From contig NZ_MSXW01000022.1 in NCBI RefSeq assembly GCF_001945445.1, positions 62,001 to 126,000 of the forward strand: DNA of 64,000 bases, read 5' to 3'. The notes under the pieces are model-generated. The model made no database searches, was not told the origin of the DNA, and saw only the letters and a list, made by a program, of their open reading frames with translations. The stretch comes from Pseudomonas sp. PA27(2017). Its GTDB lineage: Bacteria; Pseudomonadota; Gammaproteobacteria; Pseudomonadales; Pseudomonadaceae. Positions 19,418 to 28,140 of the stretch are shown here, piece after piece. Each line of letters begins with the position of its first letter. The stretch's first letter is position 1. The position numbers and the translations under genes were made by a program.

Positions 19418-20803
19418 TCAGTTCAACAGGGCGATCAACGCAGGCACGCTGAGTACCGCCGTGTAGTAGCCCATGAACTGCACGCCGATATTGAAGCCCA
19501 GGAAGCGCCCCAGAAAGCCGCCGAGCAGGCCGATGGTGACGATCACCAGCAGCCCGAGCAGGCCGCCCTCCCAGATCCCGACCACCAGCACCAAGCCGAT
19601 GAAGGTGGCGATCACCGCCTCGTGGCTGATCCTGCGCGAGACGAAGGAAGCCGCCTGGTGGGCGAAGTTCATGGTGAAGGGATAGGCGATCAGAATGGCG
19701 ACCAACACGGCCATCATGCCGTAGCCGAAGAACTCCCAGTTGTTGAGCAGGTTATGCAGGTTATTGACCTCACCGGTGGCGTTGTCGACGGTGAAGCGTG
19801 GCGGTGCGTTGAATAGCGGCGCCGCCGGCCCTGCGGCCACCGGGCTGAGCGGCAGGCCAAAGGCGATCAGCGGGATCAGCGCCTCGGCGATGTAGGTCGA
19901 CTCGGTGACCCCATTACGGGCGGTGATCACCGTGGTCAGACGCTCGTAGGCCTGTTTGATACGCGCTCCGATCAGCTCGCCCATGATCACCGTCATGGCC
20001 ACCGGGCTGAACACGAAGGTGGCACTGGTCACGCTCGCCGCCATGGCAGTCATACGTGTCTGGCGTTTATTGATCACCCGCAACGGGTTGGGAAAGTAAC
20101 CGCGCCAGCCCTTCATGTCCGGTGCCAGGGAGAACACCCGATACTCATCGCGGCGCATGCGTTCACGCTCGGCTGGCGCCAGCATCGAGAACAGCGAGGT
20201 GATCAGGGGGGCCACGGCGATACCGAGGAAATAACTGACCGCCAGCTTGACGCCGTACTGGGCCGTCAGCGTCTGCAGGGCGACGATCACCAGCACGAAC
20301 GGCAGCAAGGCCAGCACCGAGGCCCAGCGCCCGGCCGAGAAGTAGGCGATGGTGAAGGCGGCGCAGAGGAACACCCAGGGGGCGAACTGCTTGATCACGT
20401 CACCGAACGGCGCCAGCAGTACGGCGAACAGCACCGCCAGCGGCACCGCGATGACGGCCGCCACCGCGCCACCGGAAATCATCTTGCGCAACGCCACGTG
20501 AGGTACACCGAGGCGGCGCAGGTGGTTGGCGTCGCCGATCAGCGCGGTCGCCGAGGTATCACCGGGAATGCCCAGCAAGGCGGTGGGTACCGCGTGAGTC
20601 ATATGCTTGGCCACTGCCCCGGCCAGGAAGAAGGTGAGAATGCCGGCCGGCGGCGCGCCGAGCAGCACCACGAGCATGGTCAGCGGTGCCAGGGTGGTGG
20701 TTTCGTCGGTACCCGATACCAGGCCGATGGCGGAGAACAGCACGGCGCCGAACAGGCCGAGCGCCAGGGCCATGAGAATCTCATAGAGCAGGCCTTCCAT
20801 CAT
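19418..20803 (-). CDS. TctA-like large permease of a tripartite-tricarboxylate-type transporter
   Basis: A 461-residue protein with about 11-12 hydrophobic segments. LLGAPPAGILTFFLAGAVAKHM and ALLGIPGDTSATALIGD have the glycine/proline-rich signature of TctA permeases, and the internal duplication is visible around MTVIMGELIGA...EALIPLIAFGLPLSPVAAG. TctA proteins import carboxylates with TctB and a periplasmic TctC. Here the partner upstream is an unusual two-helix protein and no TctC is encoded nearby. It is the last gene of the mva operon and overlaps its upstream neighbour by ATGA, so it probably imports the substrate of this pathway (mevalonate or a related branched acid); this is inference. 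Confidence 0.8.
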   Translation of the reverse strand: MMEGLLYEILMALALGLFGAVLFSAIGLVSGTDETTTLAPLTMLVVLLGAPPAGILTFFLAGAVAKHMTHAVPTALLGIPGDTSATALIGDANHLRRLGVPHVALRKMISGGAVAAVIAVPLAVLFAVLLAPFGDVIKQFAPWVFLCAAFTIAYFSAGRWASVLALLPFVLVIVALQTLTAQYGVKLAVSYFLGIAVAPLITSLFSMLAPAERERMRRDEYRVFSLAPDMKGWRGYFPNPLRVINKRQTRMTAMAASVTSATFVFSPVAMTVIMGELIGARIKQAYERLTTVITARNGVTESTYIAEALIPLIAFGLPLSPVAAGPAAPLFNAPPRFTVDNATGEVNNLHNLLNNWEFFGYGMMAVLVAILIAYPFTMNFAHQAASFVSRRISHEAVIATFIGLVLVVGIWEGGLLGLLVIVTIGLLGGFLGRFLGFNIGVQFMGYYTAVLSVPALIALLN

Positions 20804-21333
20804 GGGCGCCCTCCACTCAGGGCCAGGGAATCGCGCGTATCCACGTCGACCTCTGCACTCTGCTCGCGGGCCTGTTCTTCGCGGGCCTGGGCGTCGCGGA
20901 ACAACTCGTAGAGGCCGAGTTCGTGGAGTTCGGCGACCACTTCCGGCGAGGTGTCCTCGAGGCGGCCAAGGCTGCCGTACTCCTTGAGCAGGTCATCCAC
21001 CACCTGCTCGCGAAAAGCCGGGTCCGCCACGTGCTCGACCACATCGCGCTTGGGCTTGAACAGCATGGCGCTGATCGCGCCACCGCCCAGGCAACCGAGA
21101 ATGCCGAAGAGCATGGCGTAGGCTTTGGCCATCTGCGCGGATTCGACGAGGCCACCGAGTATCAACAGCGCCAGCCCATAAGCCCCCAGGCTGACGATGG
21201 CGCTGACGATGATGGCCAACACCAGATGCCTGGCATCGACGGTGTCGCCCCACACCTCGTAGAGGTTGTCGGTGTTGCGCGCCGCGTCCGCGCTAGGCGG
21301 TGTCGCGGCCGGTCTGGCAAGCTCTTGGCTCAT
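20800..21333 (-). CDS. Two-helix membrane protein, possible non-canonical TctB-like subunit
   Basis: A 177-residue protein with two hydrophobic helices at about 37-60 and 68-92 (HLVLAIIVSAIVSLGAYGLALLIL; AKAYAMLFGILGCLGGGAISAML) and a long acidic cytoplasmic-looking C-terminus (VVDDLLKEYGSLGRLEDTSPEVVAEL...). Canonical TctB proteins have four helices and no such tail, so the assignment rests on coupling to the TctA-like gene (ATGA overlap). I do not recognise a family. A ribosome-binding run lies upstream, and 117 nt with no gene separate it from the MaoC-like gene. Confidence 0.7.
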   Translation of the reverse strand: MSQELARPAATPPSADAARNTDNLYEVWGDTVDARHLVLAIIVSAIVSLGAYGLALLILGGLVESAQMAKAYAMLFGILGCLGGGAISAMLFKPKRDVVEHVADPAFREQVVDDLLKEYGSLGRLEDTSPEVVAELHELGLYELFRDAQAREEQAREQSAEVDVDTRDSLALSGGRP

Positions 21334-21450
21334 GGTGTCCCCCGCCCTTTCGGGCTCTTGTTGTTATTGAGGAAGCAGCTGGTTGGCGACCGCAAGGTCA
21401 GCTTCGTGTGCATGTCAGGCGCCTGCCATGGCGCCCGTCGTATCTCCTGT

Positions 21451-21867
21451 TCATTGCGCGTGGGCAAGGCGTACGCTGGCGCTTGCCTGGGTGATCACTT
21501 GGCCCGCCTGGTTGGCTAGGCGCAACGCCAGGGTCACCTGCCCGCCCTCCACCGTGATGACTTCACCGACGGCGGTCAGCACATCGCCGAGATAACCGGC
21601 GCGGCGATTGCTGTACTGGAAACTCAGCAGTTCATCGCCCTCCTCCATCCAGTCGTACACCAACTGAGTCAGCCAATCACCCTGCAACGGGCCGTCCACC
21701 AACAGTGCCGGATGCCCTTCGCACTGCTGGGCATAAGGCAGGTCATAGTGAATGCGGTGGGCATTCCAGATGGCCGCGTTGTACAAGAACAACTGCACGG
21801 TACCAGGCCGGTACTCGCGCTCAGGCAGCCGTTGGCCTGCTCTGATCATCTGCCTGGCCATGCTCAC
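21451..21867 (-). CDS. MaoC-like hot-dog hydratase, C-terminal-type half
   Basis: A 138-residue hot-dog-fold protein. NAHRIHYDLPYAQQCEGHPALLVDGPLQGDWL carries the hydratase-2/MaoC motif: the Asp is replaced by an Asn-Ala-His arrangement with R-I-H-Y-D, and there is a conserved G-P-L-Q. Such proteins pair with a FAS1-like dehydratase half to build one (R)-enoyl-CoA hydratase active site, as in itaconyl/mesaconyl-CoA hydratases. It overlaps the other half by 4 nt (ATGA), strongly suggesting a heteromer. In this operon a 3-methylglutaconyl-CoA or mesaconyl/itaconyl-type substrate is plausible but not shown. Confidence 0.8.
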   Translation of the reverse strand: MSMARQMIRAGQRLPEREYRPGTVQLFLYNAAIWNAHRIHYDLPYAQQCEGHPALLVDGPLQGDWLTQLVYDWMEEGDELLSFQYSNRRAGYLGDVLTAVGEVITVEGGQVTLALRLANQAGQVITQASASVRLAHAQ

Positions 21868-22322
21868 CTCGCGATCCGGGTCAGGCGCTCGGTCACTACC
21901 GGCTCACCTGATTCGGTTTCAAAACGGTTCTCGAACACCAGAAAGATCAGCGGCCCGTCGGCGCCCTGTTTCTGGTAGATGTCCAGCAGGGTCTGCCGAC
22001 AAAGCAGCACGTCGCCGGCGAATATCCTGCGGTGCATCTGGTATTCGCTGCCGCCGGCCATGATGCGTTTGAGCGGCAACTCGGGAATCAGCGGGTCGTC
22101 GGGTTTGTGTCCGTCTTCCAGCAGTTGCTCCAACGGCAGCACCGGCATCATCGCGCTGAACAGGAACAACAGCGGCGCTTCGTCGCCGTCGAGATAGCGG
22201 CGCTGGCGCTGCCCGGTGGCTACCGCATATTTTCTGATGTCGTTGCGGTTCACCTCGAAGCGCGACGGCGGCAGCGAGGTGCCGATGCTGCGCCGCGCCG
22301 CATCGCTGATCAGACTCTCCAT
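21864..22322 (-). CDS. FAS1-like/MaoC N-terminal-type dehydratase half
   Basis: A 152-residue protein resembling the N-terminal hot-dog domain of MaoC/FAS1 dehydratases: FEVNRNDIRKYAVATGQRQ near residue 25, then LPLKRIMAGGSEYQMHRRIFAGDVLLCRQTLLDIYQKQG. This domain normally lacks the catalytic residues and shapes the acyl-CoA pocket. Its ATG overlaps the CoA-transferase stop (TGATG), and its stop overlaps the second half (ATGA), so the three genes are translationally coupled. Substrate unknown. Confidence 0.8.
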   Translation of the reverse strand: MESLISDAARRSIGTSLPPSRFEVNRNDIRKYAVATGQRQRRYLDGDEAPLLFLFSAMMPVLPLEQLLEDGHKPDDPLIPELPLKRIMAGGSEYQMHRRIFAGDVLLCRQTLLDIYQKQGADGPLIFLVFENRFETESGEPVVTERLTRIAR

Positions 22323-23560
22323 CAGATCACCCCCAGCCGGACCAGCTCGGCGTATTCGGCTTCATCCAGGCCCAGCCACTGGCGATAGATGGAGGCGTTG
22401 TGCTGGCCGACCGCCGGCGCGCTGGCATCGCGTTCCAGAGTGCCACCAGAGAGTTTGATGGGGTTGCCGAACACCTCGAAGCGAGCACCCTGGCAGTCAA
22501 CGGGCACCACCATGTCGCGTTCGCGCAGGTGGGGATCGGCCACCACTTCATCGATGCTCTTGATTGGCGACAAGGGGAAGCGATCACCGGTCATGGCTTC
22601 CAGTTCGGCCTTGGTGTGGGCGCCGAGCCAGCGCTCCACGGCAGGCTTGACCTTGCGCAGGTAGATGTCGGCCTCGAAGCGCTTGGCCATGCTGTCGACC
22701 TCGGGGTCGCTGGCCATCGCCTCGTCACCGAAGGTCAGACAGGCCTCGCGCCAGAACTTGTCGGTGTAGGCACCGAAGAACACGTAGCCATCCTTGCAGG
22801 CGTAGCGTCCGTAGGGGCGCACGAACGGATGGCCATTGCCCTCCGGCACCGTGACCTTGCCGGTTTCGGTGTAGGTCACCAGCGCGTTCTCGGTGAGCGA
22901 GACGATCGAGTCCTGCTGCGATACGTCGACCAGTTGGCCCTGGCCGGTACGCTCAGCTTCACGCAGCGCACCGAGGGTGCCGATGGCCGCATACAGCGCA
23001 GCGGACAGGTCACCGAGCACCGTGCCCACGCGCATCGGTTCTTCCACCGTGCCATTCATGGACCACAAGCCGCCGCTGGCCTGGGCACTGCTGTCGAAGG
23101 CAGGCCGCAGCGAATTCGGGCCGTACTGGCCGAAACCACTGATGGCCGTGAACACGATGGCGGGGTTGACCTCCCTGAGCACCTCGTAGCCCAACCCCAG
23201 CTTGGCCATGGTGCCGGGCCGAAAGTTCTCGATGACGATATCGGCCTTGCGCACCATGTCCAGAAAGGTGGCCTTGCCCTCGGCCTTCTTGAGGTCGAGA
23301 CCAACCGCCATCTTGTTACGGTTGAACTGGGCGAAGAAGCCACTCACCGGCTCGGCGCTGCTTCGGTTGAGCGGCGGAAATTCACGGGTCAGGTCGGGGT
23401 CGGCGGGGTTTTCGATCTTGATCACCGTGGCGCCCATGTCGGCCAGCAGCATGGCGCAGTATGGGCCGGCGACGACGCGGGTGAGGTCGAGGATGGTCAC
23501 GCCCTGCAGAGGGCCGGCGGTTCTGGCGAAGCTCGTCAGTGCATCGGTCAGTGAATTCAT
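22322..23560 (-). CDS. Class III (CaiB/BaiF) acyl-CoA transferase
   Basis: A 412-residue family III CoA-transferase. It has the N-terminal GVTILDLTRVVAGPYCAMLLADMGA, ADIVIENFRPGTMAKLGLGY, and the putative catalytic aspartate D156 in RPAFDSSAQASGG. The C-terminal part has RYACKDGYVFFGAYTDKFW and VDCQGARFEVFGNPIKLS. These enzymes move CoA between carboxylates through an aspartyl anhydride. Context suggests activation of a branched dicarboxylate such as 3-hydroxy-3-methylglutarate, 3-methylglutaconate or itaconate, with the hydratase and MvaB following; this is inference. AGGAGAACCC precedes the ATG, which fixes the start. Confidence 0.88.
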   Translation of the reverse strand: MNSLTDALTSFARTAGPLQGVTILDLTRVVAGPYCAMLLADMGATVIKIENPADPDLTREFPPLNRSSAEPVSGFFAQFNRNKMAVGLDLKKAEGKATFLDMVRKADIVIENFRPGTMAKLGLGYEVLREVNPAIVFTAISGFGQYGPNSLRPAFDSSAQASGGLWSMNGTVEEPMRVGTVLGDLSAALYAAIGTLGALREAERTGQGQLVDVSQQDSIVSLTENALVTYTETGKVTVPEGNGHPFVRPYGRYACKDGYVFFGAYTDKFWREACLTFGDEAMASDPEVDSMAKRFEADIYLRKVKPAVERWLGAHTKAELEAMTGDRFPLSPIKSIDEVVADPHLRERDMVVPVDCQGARFEVFGNPIKLSGGTLERDASAPAVGQHNASIYRQWLGLDEAEYAELVRLGVI

Positions 23561-23718
23561 GGGTTCTCCTGTTTCGGCACGTCGCCGCCGGCGCGCCGAG
23601 GCGCCTGCATGAAACACCAACGTGCGCTCGGCCAGTGAGTGGGCGGAGTGATGCGGGCAACGCGACCTGATGCTTGTCGCGGCTGGCCGTATCTGTTCCG
23701 GGTTGATGTTCTATTCGA

Positions 23719-24621
23719 TCAAAGGGCCCTGTTGCGCATGGCGTTGGCCACTCTGGAAGCCGACGGTTTGCCCAGCGCCGCGTCGATGAAGGCGCCGGCT
23801 TCGAGCAGCGCCGACAGGTCCACGCCAGTTGCCAGGCCCTGGCCCTCGAGCAGGTAAACCAGCTCTTCGGTTGCCACATTACCGGTGGCGCCGGGTGAAT
23901 ACGGGCAGCCACCCAGCCCGGATACCGAGCTGTCGAACACCCTTACCCCGGCCTCCAGAGCAGCCTGGACATTGGCCACTGCCATGCCGTAAGTATCGTG
24001 AAAATGCCCGGCCAGTGCCGTGATGGGCACCTCGCTGGCACAGGCCTGGAGCAGCGCCCTGGTCTTGCCCGGCGTGCCTCTGCCAATGGTGTCACCAAGG
24101 CTGATCTCGTAGCAGCCCATGGCATGCAGCGCGCGTACGACCTGCACCACATCCGCCACCGGCACCTCGCCAGTGAACGGGCAACCGAGCACGCAGGAAA
24201 CGTAGCCGCGTACTGCCACGCCCTGCTCCAGCGCCTTGCCCAGCACTGGCTGGAAACGCTGCAGGCTGTCGGCGATGGAGCAGTTGATGTTCTTCTGCGA
24301 AAACGCCTCGGAAGCCGCGGCGAATACCGCCACCTCCCGGCAACCCGCCTGCAGCGCCGCATCCAGCCCCTGAAGATTGGGCACCAGCGCCGTATAGGTC
24401 ACCCCTGGGCGTTGCCCGAGGCGGCGCAGCACCTGGTCGGAGTCGGCCATCTGCGGCACCCAGCGCGGCGACACGAACGCGCCGGCCTCGAGCGTTCGCA
24501 GCCCGGCCGCAACCAGCCGTTCGATCAGCGCCACGCGCACCTCGACCGGCAGGGTCAGGGCTTCGTTCTGCAGGCCGTCGCGCGCGCCGACCTCCACCAG
24601 TCTTACCGCATCCATGCTCAT
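23719..24621 (-). CDS. mvaB: Hydroxymethylglutaryl-CoA lyase
   Basis: A 300-residue TIM-barrel lyase cleaving (S)-HMG-CoA to acetyl-CoA and acetoacetate. It contains all the family landmarks: [12 protein letters not shown] (R14, D15), metal-binding GHFHDTYG (H206, H208) and the loop [18 protein letters not shown] with catalytic C239. The glycine-rich loop separates it from citramalyl-CoA or 2-isopropylmalate enzymes of the superfamily. The ATG overlaps the mvaA stop (ATGA), as expected for an mvaAB operon like that of Pseudomonas mevalonii. About 158 nt without a gene follow before the CoA-transferase. Confidence 0.93.
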   Translation of the reverse strand: MSMDAVRLVEVGARDGLQNEALTLPVEVRVALIERLVAAGLRTLEAGAFVSPRWVPQMADSDQVLRRLGQRPGVTYTALVPNLQGLDAALQAGCREVAVFAAASEAFSQKNINCSIADSLQRFQPVLGKALEQGVAVRGYVSCVLGCPFTGEVPVADVVQVVRALHAMGCYEISLGDTIGRGTPGKTRALLQACASEVPITALAGHFHDTYGMAVANVQAALEAGVRVFDSSVSGLGGCPYSPGATGNVATEELVYLLEGQGLATGVDLSALLEAGAFIDAALGKPSASRVANAMRNRAL

Positions 24622-25904
24622 TGCCCGCGCTTTTCGCGCAGCAACGCCTCGGCGCGGTCGGCGCGTACGTCGCGGGTCTCGACCATGCGCTTGACCAGCC
24701 AATCCAGCTCATCGCCACGGGCACCGGCCGACAGCGCGATATTGCGTGCATGCAGGGCCATATGGCCACGCTGGATACCTTCGGTTGCCAAGGCACGCAA
24801 GGCACCAAGGTTCTGCGCCAGGCCGACGGCGACGGCGATCTCGCCCAACTCCTGAGCGCTTTTCACGCCTAGAATGCGCAACGACAGCTGCGCCAGCGGA
24901 TGGGTCTTGGTGGCGCCACCGACCAGGCCGAGCGGCATCGGCATCTCGATGGTGCCAACCAGATGACCTTCGCGATCCTTCTCCCAAGTGGTCAGGGAGC
25001 CGTAATGGCCATTGCGGCAGGCATAGGCATGGGCACCCGCCTCCACGGCCCGCCAGTCGTTGCCGGTGGCCACCACCAGCGGGTCGATGCCGTTCATGAT
25101 GCCCTTGTTGTGGGTCGCAGCGCGGTACGGATCGATGGCCGCGAAGGTATAGGCATCGATCACCCCTTCGATGACCTCGGTGCCCTTGTACTCGGCGGTA
25201 TCCAGATGCTCCGGGGCGATCCGCAACTGTGCACGCGCCAGGCGCAGATCGGCGAGGTTAGAGAGAATGCGCAGGCGCACCTTGCCGCCCGTGAGCTGCT
25301 CCATCAGCGGCGCCACGGCCTCGGCCATGGTGTTCACGGTGTTAGCGCCCATGGCGTCGCGCACGTCGACGATCAGGTGCGCGACCAGCATCGGCCCGCG
25401 CGGGCTGTCGATGAAGGTATGCACCTCGATATCACGGCACCCGCCGCCCAGGCTGTTCAGCAACTGGTCCTTGCTGTTGGCCAGGGTGATGATCTCGTCC
25501 TTGTTGCGCAGCAGGCTGAGCCGCGCGTTGTAGGGATCGCTGACACCGATGATCTGCACCTGGGCACGCATCAGCGGCGCACTGCTGGAAGTCTGGAAGC
25601 CACCTGCCGGGCGGGTCAGCTTGGCCATGAAAGAGGCCGCCGCAACCACCGAGGGCTCCTCCACCACCAGTGGAATGAGCATCTCCCGGCCGTTGATACG
25701 GAAGTTGCTGGCCAGGGCATAGGGCAGCTCGAACTTGCCGATAACGTTCTCGATCATGCCGTCGGCAATCTCCAGTGGCAGCGCTCCGGCATCGCGCAAA
25801 AGCGCGACTTCCTCGGCGGACAGGCCAAGCAGATGCTGCACGTGTTCGAGACGTTTTGCGGGGGACAGGTTACGGAAATCGGGCAGGCGGGAATCGATCG
25901 ACAT
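24618..25904 (-). CDS. mvaA: Degradative (class II) HMG-CoA reductase
   Basis: A 428-residue enzyme, the same length as the P. mevalonii MvaA I recall, and similar along its whole length. Catalytic residues fall at the same numbers: E83 (VVEEPS), K267 (HNKGIMNG), D283 (GNDWRA) and H381 (GHMALH). The cofactor loop is DAMGANTVN. Class II enzymes run in the oxidative direction: mevalonate + CoA + 2 NAD+ to HMG-CoA. It is the first gene of the operon, with GAGGAG 5 nt before the ATG. The divergent MocR gene probably regulates it in response to mevalonate. Confidence 0.95.
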   Translation of the reverse strand: MSIDSRLPDFRNLSPAKRLEHVQHLLGLSAEEVALLRDAGALPLEIADGMIENVIGKFELPYALASNFRINGREMLIPLVVEEPSVVAAASFMAKLTRPAGGFQTSSSAPLMRAQVQIIGVSDPYNARLSLLRNKDEIITLANSKDQLLNSLGGGCRDIEVHTFIDSPRGPMLVAHLIVDVRDAMGANTVNTMAEAVAPLMEQLTGGKVRLRILSNLADLRLARAQLRIAPEHLDTAEYKGTEVIEGVIDAYTFAAIDPYRAATHNKGIMNGIDPLVVATGNDWRAVEAGAHAYACRNGHYGSLTTWEKDREGHLVGTIEMPMPLGLVGGATKTHPLAQLSLRILGVKSAQELGEIAVAVGLAQNLGALRALATEGIQRGHMALHARNIALSAGARGDELDWLVKRMVETRDVRADRAEALLREKRGQ

Positions 25905-25955
25905 GGGCGCTCCTCGGGGAGTCGTTTGTTCTTGGTTGAAACGAACGTTAGCCGC

Positions 25956-25981
25956 ACTGTATCCCTGAAAGAAGGTACAGT
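25956..25981. promoter_or_regulatory. Inverted repeat between mvaA and the MocR gene, candidate operator
   Basis: Perfect half-sites ACTGTA (25956-25961) and TACAGT (25976-25981) separated by 14 nt, extended imperfectly to ACTGTATCC / AGGTACAGT. It sits midway in the 116-nt divergent region, where it could control both directions. Binding by the MocR protein is inference. Confidence 0.5.
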
Positions 25982-26020
25982 TTGCCCGGACACTTCATTC
26001 CTGTACCCAGGGTTTGCGCC

Positions 26021-27418
26021 ATGCCAAGAGAGACTCTCGCCCAGAAAGTCGCCGCTGCCATCGCCAGGCAGATTGCCGATGGCGCCCTGCTGGCGGGCAG
26101 CAAACTGCCCTCGCTGCGCGAGTACATGCGTCTGCACGGGCACTCCAAGAACACGGTGATCACCGCCTACGAGCACCTGGCCTCCCAGGGCCTGGTCGAG
26201 GCCCGCCACGGCAAGGGGTTCTTCGTCTGCAGTACCGTCAGAGCCAGTGTCGAGGATGACGAAGCGCAGCCCTACACCCGCGCGCTGGACACCATCTGGA
26301 TGATGCGCCAGCAGTTCGTCCGCGACCCCGGCCACTCGCACCTCGGCGAGGGCTTTCCACCGGTCGAATGGCTGATGGACATGCGCCTGGACAAATTTCA
26401 CCGCCAGGTGGTGCGCGGTGGCGTGACCACTCTGTTTCGCTACGGCACGCGGCTGGGTAACCCAGGTCTGCGCCAGCGCCTGGCGCAGAAGCTGGCGGAT
26501 TACCGTATCGCCGTCTCGCCCAGGCAACTGGTCACCACCCTGGGCGCCAACCACGGCATGGATTTGATCATCCGCCGCTACGTCGTTCCCGGCGATGCCG
26601 TGCTTGTCGAAGACCCCGGCTATTACCCGCTGTTCGGCAAATTGCAGCTGCAGGGCGCACGCATGCTCGGCGTGCCACGTGAGGCCGACGGGCCGGACCT
26701 GGATGCACTGGAGCGGGTGCTGAAAAGGGAAAGGCCCAAGCTGTTCTTCCTGCAGTCCGTGGGCCACAACCCCACCGGCTCGGACATCTCCCCCGCCAAG
26801 GCCCACCGCCTGCTACAGATTGCCCAAGCGCATGACCTGTTACTGGTGGAGAACGACGCCATGGCCGATTTCAAGCCCAGCTCGGCAACCAAACTGACGG
26901 CGCTGGATCAGTGCGAACGTACCCTTTACCTGGGCAGTTTTTCCAAATCGATTTCCGCGGCCCTGCGTGTCGGCTTCATCGCCGGCAGCAAACAACGCAT
27001 CGAGGAGTTGGCCGACCTGAAGATGCTGCTGCACAACAGCGGAGCCGAATACAGCGAGCGCACCATCGAGGTGATCCTCGGCGAAGGACATTTCCTGCGG
27101 CACCTGTCACGCCTGCAGGATCGCCTGCACGCCGCCACCCAACGCGGTCTCGCGGTGCTCGATGAACTGGGTGCCGAGGTGTTTTGCCGGCCGGAACAAA
27201 GCCTCTACCTATGGGCGCGCTTCCCCGGTATCGATGACGCCAATGTCCTGACCCGCCATTGCCTGACCCAGGGCGTGATGCTCGCGCCGGGATCGATCTT
27301 CGCCGTCAATCGCCACACCCCGGTGCCCTGGACGCGGCTCAATGTGGCCTACCTGGATGACCCGGCGTTCCGCCGCAGCCTGATGCACCAGGCGCAACCG
27401 GTTATCGGCACACGGTGA
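26021..27418 (+). CDS. MocR/GntR family regulator with aminotransferase-like domain
   Basis: A 465-residue PLP-dependent regulator. The N-terminal GntR winged helix spans about 1-70 (AQKVAAAIARQIADGALLAGSKLPSLREYMRLHG...NTVITAYEHLASQGLVEARHGKGFFV). The fold-type I aminotransferase domain covers about 100-455, with VEDPGYY, QSVGHNPTG, and PLP lysine K309 in LGSFSKSISAALRVGF. Such proteins usually regulate a neighbouring operon using a PLP-bound amino compound or a pathway metabolite. It is divergent from mvaA. The start is the Met of MPRETLAQK, since the 13 residues upstream have no family character. Confidence 0.9.
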   Translation: MPRETLAQKVAAAIARQIADGALLAGSKLPSLREYMRLHGHSKNTVITAYEHLASQGLVEARHGKGFFVCSTVRASVEDDEAQPYTRALDTIWMMRQQFVRDPGHSHLGEGFPPVEWLMDMRLDKFHRQVVRGGVTTLFRYGTRLGNPGLRQRLAQKLADYRIAVSPRQLVTTLGANHGMDLIIRRYVVPGDAVLVEDPGYYPLFGKLQLQGARMLGVPREADGPDLDALERVLKRERPKLFFLQSVGHNPTGSDISPAKAHRLLQIAQAHDLLLVENDAMADFKPSSATKLTALDQCERTLYLGSFSKSISAALRVGFIAGSKQRIEELADLKMLLHNSGAEYSERTIEVILGEGHFLRHLSRLQDRLHAATQRGLAVLDELGAEVFCRPEQSLYLWARFPGIDDANVLTRHCLTQGVMLAPGSIFAVNRHTPVPWTRLNVAYLDDPAFRRSLMHQAQPVIGTR

Positions 27419-27480
27419 CGTCGGTCAGCCCCCGCGCAAGCGACGGTAACCGGACCTGGCGGTCAGCAGCATCTGGCTGA

Positions 27481-28089
27481 TCAGTAAACCCGCGACAACG
27501 CCGCCTTGGCGACCCTGATGCCCTCGCTGCGCTCCAGTTCGCCCTTGAGCGCGCCTTCGGCCCGCACGAAACGAATATCGGTGATGCCCAGGAATTTGAA
27601 GAAGCCGCGCAGGTACGGCTCCTGGAAGTCCATCTGCATCATCGAGCCGTGGGAATAGAAACCGCCGCAGGCCGACACCAAGATCACGCACTTGCCGCTC
27701 GCCAGACCGACTGTACCGTTCTCCGTGTAATTGAACGTGCGGCCCTGCTGGGCGATGCGATCGAGCCAGGCCTTGAGCTGGGTCGAGATGGAGAAGTTGT
27801 ACATCGGTGCGCCGATCACCAGGATAGTGCTGGCCAGAAACTCGCCCACCAGTTGCTCGGACAACTGATGTTCCTGTTGCGTGGCGGCGTCGAATTCTCC
27901 GCCCCAATGGCCACCAAAACCCGCGAAGATCGGGCCGGTCATGTGATTGATGGGGGCCTCTACCAGGTCCCGATAAAGCACCTCGGCGTGCGGATAGATG
28001 GAGCGCAAATGGGTGACTGCGATGGCAGACAAGTCCTTGCTCAATGAGCTTTCGCCCGAGATGCTCGAGTCCACCTGCAGGATTTTCAT
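27481..28089 (-). CDS. azoR: FMN-dependent NADH:azoreductase/quinone reductase
   Basis: A 202-residue flavodoxin-like-fold enzyme of the AzoR family. MKILQVDSSISGESSLSKDLS is the FMN phosphate-binding start, and APMYNFSISTQLKAWLDRI and SACGGFYSHGSM are the other flavin contacts. It reduces quinones and azo compounds by two-electron transfer in the cytosol. It has family length when started at the Met of MKILQ; the nine residues upstream have no similarity. About 60 nt separate its end from the convergent MocR gene. Pseudomonas carry several azoR paralogues, so the number is not assigned. Confidence 0.9.
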   Translation of the reverse strand: MKILQVDSSISGESSLSKDLSAIAVTHLRSIYPHAEVLYRDLVEAPINHMTGPIFAGFGGHWGGEFDAATQQEHQLSEQLVGEFLASTILVIGAPMYNFSISTQLKAWLDRIAQQGRTFNYTENGTVGLASGKCVILVSACGGFYSHGSMMQMDFQEPYLRGFFKFLGITDIRFVRAEGALKGELERSEGIRVAKAALSRVY

Positions 28090-28140
28090 GCCTGGATCAT
28101 TTCCATACCGGAGCATTCTGGAGACGGTGACTGAACGGGC

